64,000 bases of DNA. It comes from Dokdonia sp. 4H-3-7-5. GTDB lineage: Bacteria; Bacteroidota; Bacteroidia; Flavobacteriales; Flavobacteriaceae. The DNA is taken from positions 2,244,501 through 2,308,500 of the forward strand of contig NC_015496.1 of the NCBI RefSeq assembly GCF_000212355.1. Reading direction: 5' to 3'. The notes under the pieces are model-generated. The model made no database searches. It saw only the letters and a list, made by a program, of their open reading frames with translations, and was not told the DNA's origin. The first letter of the stretch is position 1. The number at the start of each line of letters is the position of its first letter. Shown piece after piece: positions 51,841 to 61,214 of the stretch. The translations under genes and the position numbers were made by a program.

Positions 51841-54291
51841 ATGGAAGAAGAATTTGACGTACAAAGCTCCGGAGGTTTTTTTGATTTTAAGGGATTCCTG
51901 TTTAGGCTCTTAAGCTTTTGGTGGTTATTTGTGATATCATTGCTTATTGCCTTCTCTATAGCGCATTACATAAATGTGCGTAAAGTGCCTATTTATAGAG
52001 AGACAAGTATGATCTCTATAAAAGATGATCAAAATCAAATGTTTGGAGGGAACACAAGTTTGGTTTTTAACTGGGGTGGCACTACAGATAAAGTACAAAC
52101 TAGCATTATCATGCTTAAATCTAGAACACATGCAGAGCGTGTTGTTCAATACTTACAGTACTACATTAATTACCAAAAACAAGGCAAATATGCCATTGAG
52201 GATGTGTATGGATACACTCCTTTTCAATTAAAACTTAATGACTCATTTCCGCAGTTATATGGAAAGAGAATTACTGTAGTAGATCAAGGAGATGGTAGCA
52301 TGAGGCTTACTATACCCTTTAGTGGAGGGAATGCTTCATTATTTAATTATAACACGCTTAAACCGTCAACGGTACCTGCACCATCTGCAGATTTTGATCA
52401 GGTTTTTAAGTTAGGTGACACTATAGATACTCCATTTTTGAAAGGGCAATTGCTAGCCACAGATGTTTATCCTACCGCAGGTCAGGAGTACTTTGTGAGT
52501 ATGGGTAATTTTAATGGAACCGCAGGAAGATATCGTGGGATGGGAGTTACCCAAACTCCGCGAGGAAGTTCTACTTTAGAGTTAAGCCTTGTAGGGACAA
52601 ATAAGAAACGACTTATAGACTACCTAAATGCGAGTATTGAGGTGCGTACAGAGGAGCAATTGCGCCAGAAGAATCTATTTGCTACAAAAACTATAAAGTA
52701 TATCGATAGTAGTCTTAAGTCAAGTAATGTCGATTTAGATAAGGCATTGAATGATCTTAATTCCTTCCAAAATAAAAATAGTGCTATCACACTATCCGGA
52801 GGAGCGGAGCAAATAAGTGAGGAACTACAAACGATAGACAACGAGAAAGATGATTTAGCAAGACAACTTGTTTATTACAAGCAGTTAGAAGAATATTTAA
52901 GAACACGTACAGATTATACAAACGTGCCTGCACCTTCTGTTTCTCTTATTAATGAAGGAAGTATTACAGCTGGGGTGTCAAGTATTATCCAGCTTGCCTT
53001 ACAACGTAGTAATCTTGCATATACCGCAAAGGAAGGTAATCCAGCTTTTAGAGATCTTGATAGAAGAATAGATGCAGAGAAAGCAGTCTTGTTTGAAAAT
53101 ATAAGATCCAGTAAATCTCAGATTAATTCGCAAATTTCAAACTTAAATAGAGAAATAGGTCAAGCAGAAAGTAAGCTAAGGCAGTTTCCAAAAGAAGAAC
53201 AAGAACTTGCAGAAATACAACGTCGTTTTACCATAAGTCAGGAAGCGTATAATTTATACACCACAAAACGCAGTGAGGCAGAGATAATAAAAGCCTCAAA
53301 TGTTTCAGATATCTTATTTATAGACAAAGCAAAAGACGTGGGTAGAGGACCTATAGGTCCAAATACACAACTTAATAAGGTAATGGCAGCAACCTTTGGA
53401 ATTGTAATTCCTTTAGCCTTGGTGCTAATTATCTTCTTTTTAGATACAAAAATAGGTACTCCTGAAGATGTTAAGAAACGCTCTTCCATTCCTGTACTTG
53501 GAGTGATAGGTAAAAGTAAGCGTACCTCTGGACTCGTAGTGCGTGATCATCCTCGATCTGCAATGGCAGAAGCTTTTAGAGGCTTGCGTTCTGGCCTGCA
53601 GTTTATGTACAAGAAGAAAGGAGTTACGGGTGCAAAGACGGTATTAGTAACCTCAAGTGTAAGTGGTGAGGGTAAAACATTTACCTCTATGAATCTTGCT
53701 TCCGTTTTCGCTTTAAGCGAAAAGAAAACAGTGCTTGTGGGGCTAGATTTACGTAAGCCTAAAATATTTGATGATTTCGAACTTGAGAATGATAAAGGTG
53801 TTGTTAACTATTTGATAGGAGACGCTACGCTAGACGAAGTAAAACAGCCTTCAGGTATCGATCATTTAGATGTTATCCTTTCTGGACCTATACCACCTAA
53901 CCCGTCGGAACTTATTATAAGTGATGCGATGCATGAGTTTATTAATAAGCTTAAGGAAGAGTATGACTATATCGTTTTTGATACACCTCCATTAGGCCTT
54001 GTCTCTGATGCATTTGAGTTAATGCCGTACGTAGATGCTTCACTATATATGGTGCGTCAAGGTTATACTAAGAAGGACATGCTCGGTCTGGTTACAGATA
54101 AGTATGAAAAAGGACAAATAAAACATGTAAGCTTCGTACTCAACTATTTCCAACAGAAGCGTAAATATGGTTATGGCGCAGGCTACGGTTATGGATACGG
54201 CTATGGTACTTATAATAACGGGTACCATGAGGAAGAAAGAAGAGGAGGCTTATTAGGTAAGTTAGGAAGGCTAATAAGAGGTCGTAAGTAG
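51841..54291 (+). CDS. Wzc-like polysaccharide co-polymerase/tyrosine kinase
   Basis: 816-aa membrane protein; ATG at 51841 chosen over the GTG at 51838. N-terminal Wzz domain with spans at ~24-42 and ~510-530 and a long periplasmic coiled coil between (~280-480). C-terminal BY-kinase domain: Walker A SSVSGEGKT (~605-613), Walker A' VGLDLRKP (~636-643), Walker B FDTPPLGL (~712-719). The tail is a Tyr/Gly cluster (YGYGAGYGYGYGYGTY), the place of autophosphorylation. Controls polymer length and export. A variant palindrome lies at 53705. Confidence 0.93.
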   Translation: MEEEFDVQSSGGFFDFKGFLFRLLSFWWLFVISLLIAFSIAHYINVRKVPIYRETSMISIKDDQNQMFGGNTSLVFNWGGTTDKVQTSIIMLKSRTHAERVVQYLQYYINYQKQGKYAIEDVYGYTPFQLKLNDSFPQLYGKRITVVDQGDGSMRLTIPFSGGNASLFNYNTLKPSTVPAPSADFDQVFKLGDTIDTPFLKGQLLATDVYPTAGQEYFVSMGNFNGTAGRYRGMGVTQTPRGSSTLELSLVGTNKKRLIDYLNASIEVRTEEQLRQKNLFATKTIKYIDSSLKSSNVDLDKALNDLNSFQNKNSAITLSGGAEQISEELQTIDNEKDDLARQLVYYKQLEEYLRTRTDYTNVPAPSVSLINEGSITAGVSSIIQLALQRSNLAYTAKEGNPAFRDLDRRIDAEKAVLFENIRSSKSQINSQISNLNREIGQAESKLRQFPKEEQELAEIQRRFTISQEAYNLYTTKRSEAEIIKASNVSDILFIDKAKDVGRGPIGPNTQLNKVMAATFGIVIPLALVLIIFFLDTKIGTPEDVKKRSSIPVLGVIGKSKRTSGLVVRDHPRSAMAEAFRGLRSGLQFMYKKKGVTGAKTVLVTSSVSGEGKTFTSMNLASVFALSEKKTVLVGLDLRKPKIFDDFELENDKGVVNYLIGDATLDEVKQPSGIDHLDVILSGPIPPNPSELIISDAMHEFINKLKEEYDYIVFDTPPLGLVSDAFELMPYVDASLYMVRQGYTKKDMLGLVTDKYEKGQIKHVSFVLNYFQQKRKYGYGAGYGYGYGYGTYNNGYHEEERRGGLLGKLGRLIRGRK
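53705..53723. repeat. Variant palindrome TTTTCGCTTTAAGCGAAAA
   Basis: Arms of 9 bp around one T, in the kinase domain of the Wzc-like gene (reads VFALSEKK). Matches the copy at 10245. Confidence 0.6.
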
Positions 54292-54300
54292 AGAGGGTTT

Positions 54301-55173
54301 ATGGTTGATAAAATGAAAGATGCCGAAGACTGGCTTTACGAAATAAAACCTAAGGGAAAGCTAATAGACTTAAATTTTAAGGAAATCTGGCGATATAGGG
54401 ATTTATTAGTTCTCTTTGTAAAACGTGATATTGTAACTGTCTATAAACAGACTGTTCTTGGGCCTTTATGGTTTTTAATTCAGCCATTATTTACAAGTGT
54501 GGTTTTTACGCTTGTCTTCAACACTTTTGCAAACATTGATACCGGTGTTGTTCCTCCATTTTTATTTAATCTTGCGGGAGTTACACTTTGGAATTATTTT
54601 AAGGAGAGTCTCACTACTAGTAGCTCTACATTTACTGCAAACTCAGGGCTTTTTGGTAAAGTGTACTTCCCTAGGTTTATTGTTCCCGCTTCTAAGGTGA
54701 TTTCTGGATTATTTAAGTATGGAATTCAAATGCTCATTTTTGTTATTTTCTATGCTTATTTTGTTTTCTATAAAGAAGCACAAATTGCTCCGTCTTACTT
54801 AGTGTGGTTGTTTCCTTTTTGTGTAATTAATATGGCACTGTTAGGATTAGGATTTGGAATGATTTTGAGCTCTCTCACCACAAAATATAGAGATCTCACT
54901 ATTTTGGTGTCTTTTGGAATTAATTTATTAATGTATTTAAGTGCGGTAATGTACCCATTAAGTGAAGCCAAGATAAAAAGTCCTGCGTATGCGTGGATTA
55001 TAGAGGCAAACCCTTTGGCACAAACTATCGAGTTATACAGAAACGTTCTTCTAGGGGCAGATCATATTGCATTTGGAGGTTTTATAACAAGTTTTTTAAT
55101 AAGTCTAATTGCTTTCTTTGTTGGATTGGTGGTGTTTAACCACACAGAGAAAACCTTTGTAGACACCGTATAG
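54301..55173 (+). CDS. ABC-2 polysaccharide exporter permease (Wzm-like)
   Basis: 290-aa permease with six membrane spans, the Wzm/TagG/KpsM type: amphipathic RDLLVLFVKRDIVTVYKQTVLGPLWFLIQP precedes the first span. Exports lipid-linked O-antigen or capsule chains. Its ATPase (Wzt-like) is encoded two genes downstream, with a fucosyltransferase gene between. Start ATG at 54301, 9 bp after the Wzc-like gene. Confidence 0.92.
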   Translation: MVDKMKDAEDWLYEIKPKGKLIDLNFKEIWRYRDLLVLFVKRDIVTVYKQTVLGPLWFLIQPLFTSVVFTLVFNTFANIDTGVVPPFLFNLAGVTLWNYFKESLTTSSSTFTANSGLFGKVYFPRFIVPASKVISGLFKYGIQMLIFVIFYAYFVFYKEAQIAPSYLVWLFPFCVINMALLGLGFGMILSSLTTKYRDLTILVSFGINLLMYLSAVMYPLSEAKIKSPAYAWIIEANPLAQTIELYRNVLLGADHIAFGGFITSFLISLIAFFVGLVVFNHTEKTFVDTV

Positions 55174-55177
55174 ACTT

Positions 55178-56143
55178 ATGAAACCAACAATAAAACTCAA
55201 CTTTGTAGACTTCTGGTCTGGTTTTGATCCAAAGAATAACCTATTTACAAAGTTGTTAGCAGGGTATTATGATATAACAATTGCAGAGGATCCTGATTTT
55301 TTGTTTTTCTCATGCTATGGTAATGATTATCTAAAGTATAATTGTCCGAGATTGTTTTATACTGCAGAGAATAGGGGTACACCAAGATTTGCAGCAGATT
55401 ATTCTATAACATTTGAATTTTCGAAAAGTAGTACACAATACTATTTTCCTTATTATGCATATGGTTACTTGTTTTTAGATAAGACGGCAGTGTTAACCAA
55501 GTTGATTTCTAAAAGTGAGGCATCCGAAATCTGGAATAAGAAAAACCAATTTTGCTGTACCGTAGTCTCAAATCCTAATGGAATAAAACGCAATGCTTTC
55601 TTCGACAGACTTAATGCTCGCAAGAAAGTAAATTCAGGAGGGAAATATAAAAATAATGTAGGGGGGGCGGTTAGTAGTAAGCGTGAGTTTGTTGGGCTAC
55701 ATAAGTTTGTTTTTGCTTTTGAAAATCAGTCTTATCCTGGATATGTGACAGAGAAATTAACAGATGCTCTGGAAAGTCAAGGTATTCCCATCTATTATGG
55801 TGATCCCCGAGTGGGGAATGTTTTTAATAAAAAACGTTTTTTATCCTATGAAGACTATAAATCTGAGGATGATTTAATCGATCATATTTTAGAAATTTAT
55901 GATGATAAAGAAGCTTATATTTCTATAATATCAGAACCAATATTTATTAATAATGATTTGCCTGAGTATTTAGATTCAGAAAAGTTATTAGCCTTTTTGA
56001 AATGGTGTATTAATGATTCTAAGGGTATAGTTCCTAAAGGACAAACTTATAAAAGACAGCTACACAATACTTGGCTTTTAATACGTAGGGGAATTAAAAA
56101 AAATCCCTTTTTGAGGCGTACTTTATTAATACAGTACAGATAG
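55178..56143 (+). CDS. GT10 family alpha-fucosyltransferase
   Basis: 321-aa glycosyltransferase of family GT10. The diagnostic block is FVFAFENQSYPGYVTEKL followed by DALESQGIPIYYGDP (~183-216), which binds GDP-fucose; ADYSITFEF is an upstream family motif. No membrane span; cytoplasmic like other bacterial GT10. Adds alpha-1,3/1,4-fucose to the polysaccharide repeat. AT-rich compared with the export genes, as is usual for such loci. Sits 4 bp before wzt-like gene. Confidence 0.9.
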   Translation: MKPTIKLNFVDFWSGFDPKNNLFTKLLAGYYDITIAEDPDFLFFSCYGNDYLKYNCPRLFYTAENRGTPRFAADYSITFEFSKSSTQYYFPYYAYGYLFLDKTAVLTKLISKSEASEIWNKKNQFCCTVVSNPNGIKRNAFFDRLNARKKVNSGGKYKNNVGGAVSSKREFVGLHKFVFAFENQSYPGYVTEKLTDALESQGIPIYYGDPRVGNVFNKKRFLSYEDYKSEDDLIDHILEIYDDKEAYISIISEPIFINNDLPEYLDSEKLLAFLKWCINDSKGIVPKGQTYKRQLHNTWLLIRRGIKKNPFLRRTLLIQYR

Positions 56144-56146
56144 TTT

Positions 56147-57439
56147 ATGGAGAAGCCTATTTTAAAAATTGAAAACTTATCTAAACAATATCGTCTTGGT
56201 CTTGTAGGTACGGGAACCCTTTCTCACGATTTAAACCGTTTTTGGCACAAAATAAGAGGTAAGGAAGATCCATACTTACAAGTAGGAGCTGTTAATGACA
56301 GAAGTTCTGTTGCTAGCTCAGAATATGTTTGGGCATTGAAGGACATCAATTTTGAGGTGCAACGTGGAGAAATACTAGGTATTATAGGAAAGAATGGTGC
56401 AGGTAAATCTACCTTATTAAAAATACTTTCAAGAGTAACCAGTCCCACTACGGGTAGCATAAAAACCAGAGGTCGTATTGCTAGTTTATTAGAGGTGGGT
56501 ACTGGTATGCATCCTGAACTTACCGGTAGAGAAAATATTTTTCTCAATGGAGCTATATTGGGAATGACTAAAGCAGAAATTTCGAGTAAAATTGATGAAA
56601 TTGTAGAGTTCTCTGGTTGCCAGATGTATATTGATACTCCAGTAAAACGTTATTCTAGCGGAATGCGAGTACGATTAGGATTTGCAGTCGCTGCATTTCT
56701 TGAGCCAGATATTCTTGTGGTAGACGAGGTGCTTGCAGTAGGAGATGCCGAATTTCAGAAAAAGGCTATTGGTAAAATGCAAGATATTTCACAATCAGGA
56801 GGCAGGACGGTGCTAGTGGTTAGTCATAATATGGGAACTATACAGCAATTGTGCGATAGGTGCATTGTATTAAAGAATGGAAGTATCGCTTATGATGGCA
56901 CAACAAAAGAGGGTATAGAAAGATACCTTCAAAATAATTCGGATAATCAACCTAATGCACTAAAAGCATTTATCATAAACCAAGACGACGACGAGTTTGT
57001 ACTAGATAACTTTGCTATAGAGCAAAAAGGAACAACTAATGGAATTTATTATAGTGAAAAGGACTTTGAAGTATTGTTTTCTTTCAGTTTACTAAAAGAT
57101 ATTGACGGTTTTAGAGTAGGTTTTGATGTGATTGATAGCACATCTAATTATTTGCTATTTAGATCTTATCACGATGATCAAAATGACAGTATAGAGCAAA
57201 TGAAAGCGGGTCACTATAACGTGAAAGGGGTTATACCTGCCGATTTGTTGAGAAATGGTAGATACTTTATAAAACTTGCTATAGGAATACATAATAGAAG
57301 GTGGATCGTTTTTGACGACAATATAGGTCAAGAACTGGTAGTTCAAAATTTAGAAGGAGTTAACGCAATATATATGGAGGAGCGCCCTGGCCTCATTATG
57401 CCTTCTCTACATTGGGAGCAAAATTATAGGATACAGTAA
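56147..57439 (+). CDS. Wzt-like ABC ATPase with carbohydrate-binding tail
   Basis: 430-aa ATPase that powers the Wzm-like permease. Walker A GKNGAGKST (~81-89), Walker B ILVVDEVLAVGD, signature YSSGMRVRLGFA (~168-179). The C-terminal ~170 residues form a separate beta-rich domain as in Wzt proteins that recognise the capped end of the polysaccharide. An unusual N-terminal insert (~15-45, including RFWHKIRGKED) precedes the nucleotide domain, as in TagH-type proteins. Confidence 0.92.
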   Translation: MEKPILKIENLSKQYRLGLVGTGTLSHDLNRFWHKIRGKEDPYLQVGAVNDRSSVASSEYVWALKDINFEVQRGEILGIIGKNGAGKSTLLKILSRVTSPTTGSIKTRGRIASLLEVGTGMHPELTGRENIFLNGAILGMTKAEISSKIDEIVEFSGCQMYIDTPVKRYSSGMRVRLGFAVAAFLEPDILVVDEVLAVGDAEFQKKAIGKMQDISQSGGRTVLVVSHNMGTIQQLCDRCIVLKNGSIAYDGTTKEGIERYLQNNSDNQPNALKAFIINQDDDEFVLDNFAIEQKGTTNGIYYSEKDFEVLFSFSLLKDIDGFRVGFDVIDSTSNYLLFRSYHDDQNDSIEQMKAGHYNVKGVIPADLLRNGRYFIKLAIGIHNRRWIVFDDNIGQELVVQNLEGVNAIYMEERPGLIMPSLHWEQNYRIQ

Positions 57440-57443
57440 AACG

Positions 57444-58319
57444 ATGTTTAAAAATATAACATATAGAGTTGCTCATAAGTTAGCAAAGTTTTTAAAGAAT
57501 TATATTAAGAGGGTGGATGTAAAAAGACACGCTATTAATAAAAGTATAGAGGCAAGAGAGTGGGATAAACATTTTAATGACGGAAAGTTCTTTGAATATA
57601 ACTTACTAGGTGAATTAAAGATGAACCTATATAAAGACAGTGTGTTATCTAAACCTATTTACGAAGGATTTGAAGTAGATGAAATGAGTTTTTTGCAATC
57701 TACTTTAAGAGAAGGAGATACATTTTTAGATATAGGTTCTAATATTGGTCTATTTTCTTTACTTGCATCTAAAAAAGTGGGGAGTACAGGTAAGGTTATC
57801 GCCTTTGAGCCTACACCATTAACCTATTCAAGATTTCAAGAAAACATAATTTTAAATAATTTTTCAAATATTGATGTAAGGCAATTAGCTCTATCTAATA
57901 CCAAAGGGGAAATGAAATTTTATATTTCAAATAATGGTTATGATGCATGGAATTCACTAGCGCCTGGTCACGATGATAAATTACAAGAATCTATAAGTGT
58001 GCCAGTTAGTACTCTTGACAGTGAGTTACAAGATGAAGATAAAACTAAAATAAGCTTAGTTAAAATTGACGTAGAAGGGTGGGAGAAATTTACGCTTCTA
58101 GGAGGAAAGTCATTTTTTGAAAATTATGCTCCTATTGTTATGGTTGAGTTTACTGAGCAGAATACATTTAACGCGGGCTATATGGTTCAAGATATTTATA
58201 ATGTATTAATAGAAATGGGTTACTCCTGGTATAGAATAGAGAATAAAACTCTTATTCCGGATGCTATGCGTTTGAGATATCCTTATACTAACCTCATTGC
58301 AAAAAAGTTAAAAGTATAA
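57444..58319 (+). CDS. FkbM-family methyltransferase
   Basis: 291-aa SAM-dependent methyltransferase of the FkbM family: FLDIGSNIGLFSLLAS (~93-108), VIAFEPTPLTYSRFQEN (~117-133), VKIDVEGWE (~209-217). Likely O-methylates a sugar of the surface polymer. A basic amphipathic N-terminal 50 residues may attach to the membrane. The stop codon overlaps the next GTG start. Confidence 0.9.
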   Translation: MFKNITYRVAHKLAKFLKNYIKRVDVKRHAINKSIEAREWDKHFNDGKFFEYNLLGELKMNLYKDSVLSKPIYEGFEVDEMSFLQSTLREGDTFLDIGSNIGLFSLLASKKVGSTGKVIAFEPTPLTYSRFQENIILNNFSNIDVRQLALSNTKGEMKFYISNNGYDAWNSLAPGHDDKLQESISVPVSTLDSELQDEDKTKISLVKIDVEGWEKFTLLGGKSFFENYAPIVMVEFTEQNTFNAGYMVQDIYNVLIEMGYSWYRIENKTLIPDAMRLRYPYTNLIAKKLKV

Positions 58320-59159
58320 GTGCTAGTAAGTATAATCACCATTAATTTGAACGATAAGACTGGTCTCGAGAAGACTTGTTCTAGTGTTTTTGCACAGACA
58401 TTTAAAGATTATGAGCACATAATTATTGACGGTGCGTCTATAGATGGAAGCCTTGATTATATTGAAACACATAAAGATAAATTTACCTACTGGATTAGTG
58501 AGCCAGATAGTGGTGTTTATAACGCTATGAATAAAGGTATTCGTCAAGCAAAAGGGGATTATGTGTTGTTTTTAAATAGCGGAGATATCTTATATAATGA
58601 AAATGTGTTTTCAAAAGTTGAAAATTCTCTAGTGAAAGATATAGACCTTGTCTACGGTAATCTCTGGATTGAAGGTCGTAAGGGTGAAGGGTTTACAAAC
58701 AAGTATCCAGGAGTTATTGATTTTAATTTTTTTAAAAGAACTTCGTTAGGTCACGCTGCTACCTTTATTAAACGTACGCTTTTTGAAACATATGGTGTGT
58801 ATAGAACAGATCTTAAAATTGTATCTGATTGGGCCTTTTTTTTTAAACTTATATGCTTAGAGAAAAGATCATATCTCAAAATAGATACTATAATAGCGGT
58901 ATTCTATGAAGGTGGTTTGTCTACCGCATCTTCATATAATGAGTTACATAAAGAGGAACGTAAAAAAGTACTCCTAGAAAACTATGATCTCTATGATATT
59001 AATTTTGACCAGTTACTTATCTCAAATAAACAGCATCAAAAGTTTTATAACAAGATTAATCCAAGAGTAGAATTAGTTACTACCAATAGATTTTTTCTCA
59101 AGATTTTAAATTCAATTATTGGATTATTTGCTTTTATTTTAAAAAAGAAAAGATCTTAA
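58320..59159 (+). CDS. GT2 glycosyltransferase 1
   Basis: 279-aa family 2 glycosyltransferase starting at GTG 58320 that overlaps the preceding stop. N-terminal GT-A fold: VSIITINLNDKTGL, DGASIDGS (~38-45), EPDSGVYNAMNKGI and LNSGD (metal-binding acidic site, DxD variant SGD). The middle WISEPDSG block is typical of WcaA-like enzymes. C terminus basic and hydrophobic, probably peripheral on the membrane. Donor unknown. Confidence 0.9.
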   Translation: MLVSIITINLNDKTGLEKTCSSVFAQTFKDYEHIIIDGASIDGSLDYIETHKDKFTYWISEPDSGVYNAMNKGIRQAKGDYVLFLNSGDILYNENVFSKVENSLVKDIDLVYGNLWIEGRKGEGFTNKYPGVIDFNFFKRTSLGHAATFIKRTLFETYGVYRTDLKIVSDWAFFFKLICLEKRSYLKIDTIIAVFYEGGLSTASSYNELHKEERKKVLLENYDLYDINFDQLLISNKQHQKFYNKINPRVELVTTNRFFLKILNSIIGLFAFILKKKRS

Positions 59160-59199
59160 AAAGAGAATTACTTTTGAATGACTAAGATTGTTGTTATCA

Positions 59200-59215
59200 C
59201 GCTTTCGCGAAAGCG
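59200..59215. repeat. Iterated palindrome copy, perfect
   Basis: Exact 16-mer in the gap between GT2 genes 1 and 2, just upstream of a -7 box. Confidence 0.95.
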
Positions 59216-59256
59216 AAACAACGTTATACATAGAAAATAATAAGTTTTAAAACCTT

Positions 59257-59264
59257 TAGTTTTG
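59257..59264 (+). promoter_or_regulatory. -7 box inside polysaccharide locus
   Basis: TAGTTTTG; the ATG at 59269 begins 5 nt after it, so the transcript would be leaderless. Confidence 0.5.
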
Positions 59265-59268
59265 CGCC

Positions 59269-60117
59269 ATGCTTGTATCTGCTGTGATTCCATGTTATAA
59301 TGCACAATCTACCATAGGTAGAGCTATTGATAGTTTATTACTTCAAAGCGTTGCTATAGATGAGATTATAGTTGTGAATGACGGTTCTGTAGATAATTCT
59401 CTTCAAGTGTTACAGAGCATAGCAAAAGGGAATGAAAAAATTAGAATTCTTAATCAAGAAAATAAAGGTGTTTCGAAAGCAAGAAATGTTGCAATTAATG
59501 AAGCTCGCGGCGAATTCATATTGACACTTGACGCAGATGATTATTTTGAACCTACATTTTTAGAAAAGGCAATTTTAAAGTTTGCTGAAGATGCAAATTA
59601 TGGTGCCGTTATGTGTGGATATGCAAGAATTATTGATAACAAGAAAGTATTACCCTATATCCCAAGTGAAATTTCTCTAAAGTCCTGTCTACTTAATAAT
59701 GGCGCACTTTCCTGTCTTTTGTTTAAAAAGAAAGCCATAATTGAGGCTGGAGGTTACGATGAGAAAATGATAAAAGGTTATGAGGATTGGGATTTAAATA
59801 TTAGAATTTTAAAATCTGGTTATACGTTTGGAATCGTGAAGGAGGTGCTTTTTAATTATACAGATACCGAGGGTTCTAGAACTTATACGGCAATAGAAAA
59901 TGATGAAGCACTTAGATTACAGATGTATGATAAATACCAAAAGGATTATCAAGAGCATGGTAAATATTTTTTTCAGGAATTTATAAAGCAAAATAATAAG
60001 CTTAAGCTTGAAAAGCAAAAATTATTAGATACTACTTCTTTTAGATTAGGTCATAGAATAACGTCAATGATTCAAGGTGTTATTAATGCAGTAACCCCTA
60101 AAGCAGCCCAAAGATAA
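59269..60117 (+). CDS. GT2 glycosyltransferase 2
   Basis: 282-aa family 2 glycosyltransferase. SAVIPCYNAQSTIGRAIDSLL (N-terminal strand/helix), VNDGSVDNS (~36-44), NKGVSKARNVAI and LDADDYF (~84-90, DxD site), GYEDWDLNIRIL acceptor block. C-terminal ~60 residues end with FRLGHRITSMIQG, similar to genes at 61215 and 62068. No membrane span. Its own promoter box lies directly upstream. Confidence 0.9.
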   Translation: MLVSAVIPCYNAQSTIGRAIDSLLLQSVAIDEIIVVNDGSVDNSLQVLQSIAKGNEKIRILNQENKGVSKARNVAINEARGEFILTLDADDYFEPTFLEKAILKFAEDANYGAVMCGYARIIDNKKVLPYIPSEISLKSCLLNNGALSCLLFKKKAIIEAGGYDEKMIKGYEDWDLNIRILKSGYTFGIVKEVLFNYTDTEGSRTYTAIENDEALRLQMYDKYQKDYQEHGKYFFQEFIKQNNKLKLEKQKLLDTTSFRLGHRITSMIQGVINAVTPKAAQR

Positions 60118-60118
60118 T

Positions 60119-61051
60119 ATGATTTCCATAATAATCGCGACCTATAACAGAGCAGCATATATAGGCGAAACACTAAGTTCTATCATAAATCAAACCTATA
60201 CAGACTTTGAGTGTATTATAATAGATGATGGTTCTACAGATAACACGAGTGATATAGTTGCAGCTATTACTAAAGAAGATTCTAGATTCACTTATATCAT
60301 AAGGCCTGAAACTGTAAAAAAAGGAGCAAACCATTCTAGAAATTATGGATACTCACTGTCTAAAGGTAATTACGTTAAGTTTTTTGATAGTGATGACGTG
60401 ATGTTACCTACACATTTAGAAACAAGCATCAATATTTTAAAAAAAGGGAATTATGATTTTGTGGTAGCAGATTGTGTAAATTTTGATAATACTGGTTTGT
60501 TAAAACGGCCATATGAGATAGATCGAAGGAATTCAACTCTTGATGCAATACATTATGCACAATTCAAAACAGCTTGGATAACAAATGATTTATTAGTTAA
60601 AAGAGAATATGCAAACCAGCTAGAATTTGCTGGTGATATTAAAGATCAAGCAAGCGAGTTTCAATATAATGTGAGGTTGTTATTGCTTACTCAAAATGGA
60701 TTTTTAATTAATGAAATATTGACGCATAGGAGGATACATGATGGAAGTTTTTTTCTGCAATCTCAAAAACATCAGATGCGCTTTGATATTATGAACGCAG
60801 ATAATTATTATGCTACAGTCCAATATATAAAAGATATCGCACCTACCTCACTCATAAAATATTTAATATCAAGCCATGTGTTGTTAACATTCAATATCGC
60901 GAGAAAAAGAAAATGGCCAGAACATATTCTTGGCGCAACTTTATTACTTGTTAAATCTAACGGACTGAAAGGTTTCTTTTACCCGGCGGCTGTGATTTTT
61001 GGATTTGTGACTGGTAAGGGTTATAAAATAGCAAAATATGTGCGGGATTAG
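60119..61051 (+). CDS. GT2 glycosyltransferase 3
   Basis: 310-aa family 2 glycosyltransferase. ISIIIATYNRAAYIGETLSSI, IDDGSTDNT (~36-44), GANHSRNYGYSLSKG and FFDSDDVM (~88-95) are the usual GT-A blocks; unlike its neighbours it has DSDD at the DxD site. A C-terminal hydrophobic region (~250-300) may contact the membrane. Starts 1 bp after the previous stop. Sugar specificity unknown. Confidence 0.9.
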   Translation: MISIIIATYNRAAYIGETLSSIINQTYTDFECIIIDDGSTDNTSDIVAAITKEDSRFTYIIRPETVKKGANHSRNYGYSLSKGNYVKFFDSDDVMLPTHLETSINILKKGNYDFVVADCVNFDNTGLLKRPYEIDRRNSTLDAIHYAQFKTAWITNDLLVKREYANQLEFAGDIKDQASEFQYNVRLLLLTQNGFLINEILTHRRIHDGSFFLQSQKHQMRFDIMNADNYYATVQYIKDIAPTSLIKYLISSHVLLTFNIARKRKWPEHILGATLLLVKSNGLKGFFYPAAVIFGFVTGKGYKIAKYVRD

Positions 61052-61214
61052 TAATACTATTTTTGATTATGTGTTTTTGATTTCGTGAAAATTATTAAAA
61101 AAATGGTCATAGTACGCATTTTACCAGTCTATTATATAGCTTCTGTTTTGGTTAGAGAAAAGTATTATTGTTTAACCGTTTGAAGAAGTAACTGTTTTCT
61201 TATTTTTATCCTAT

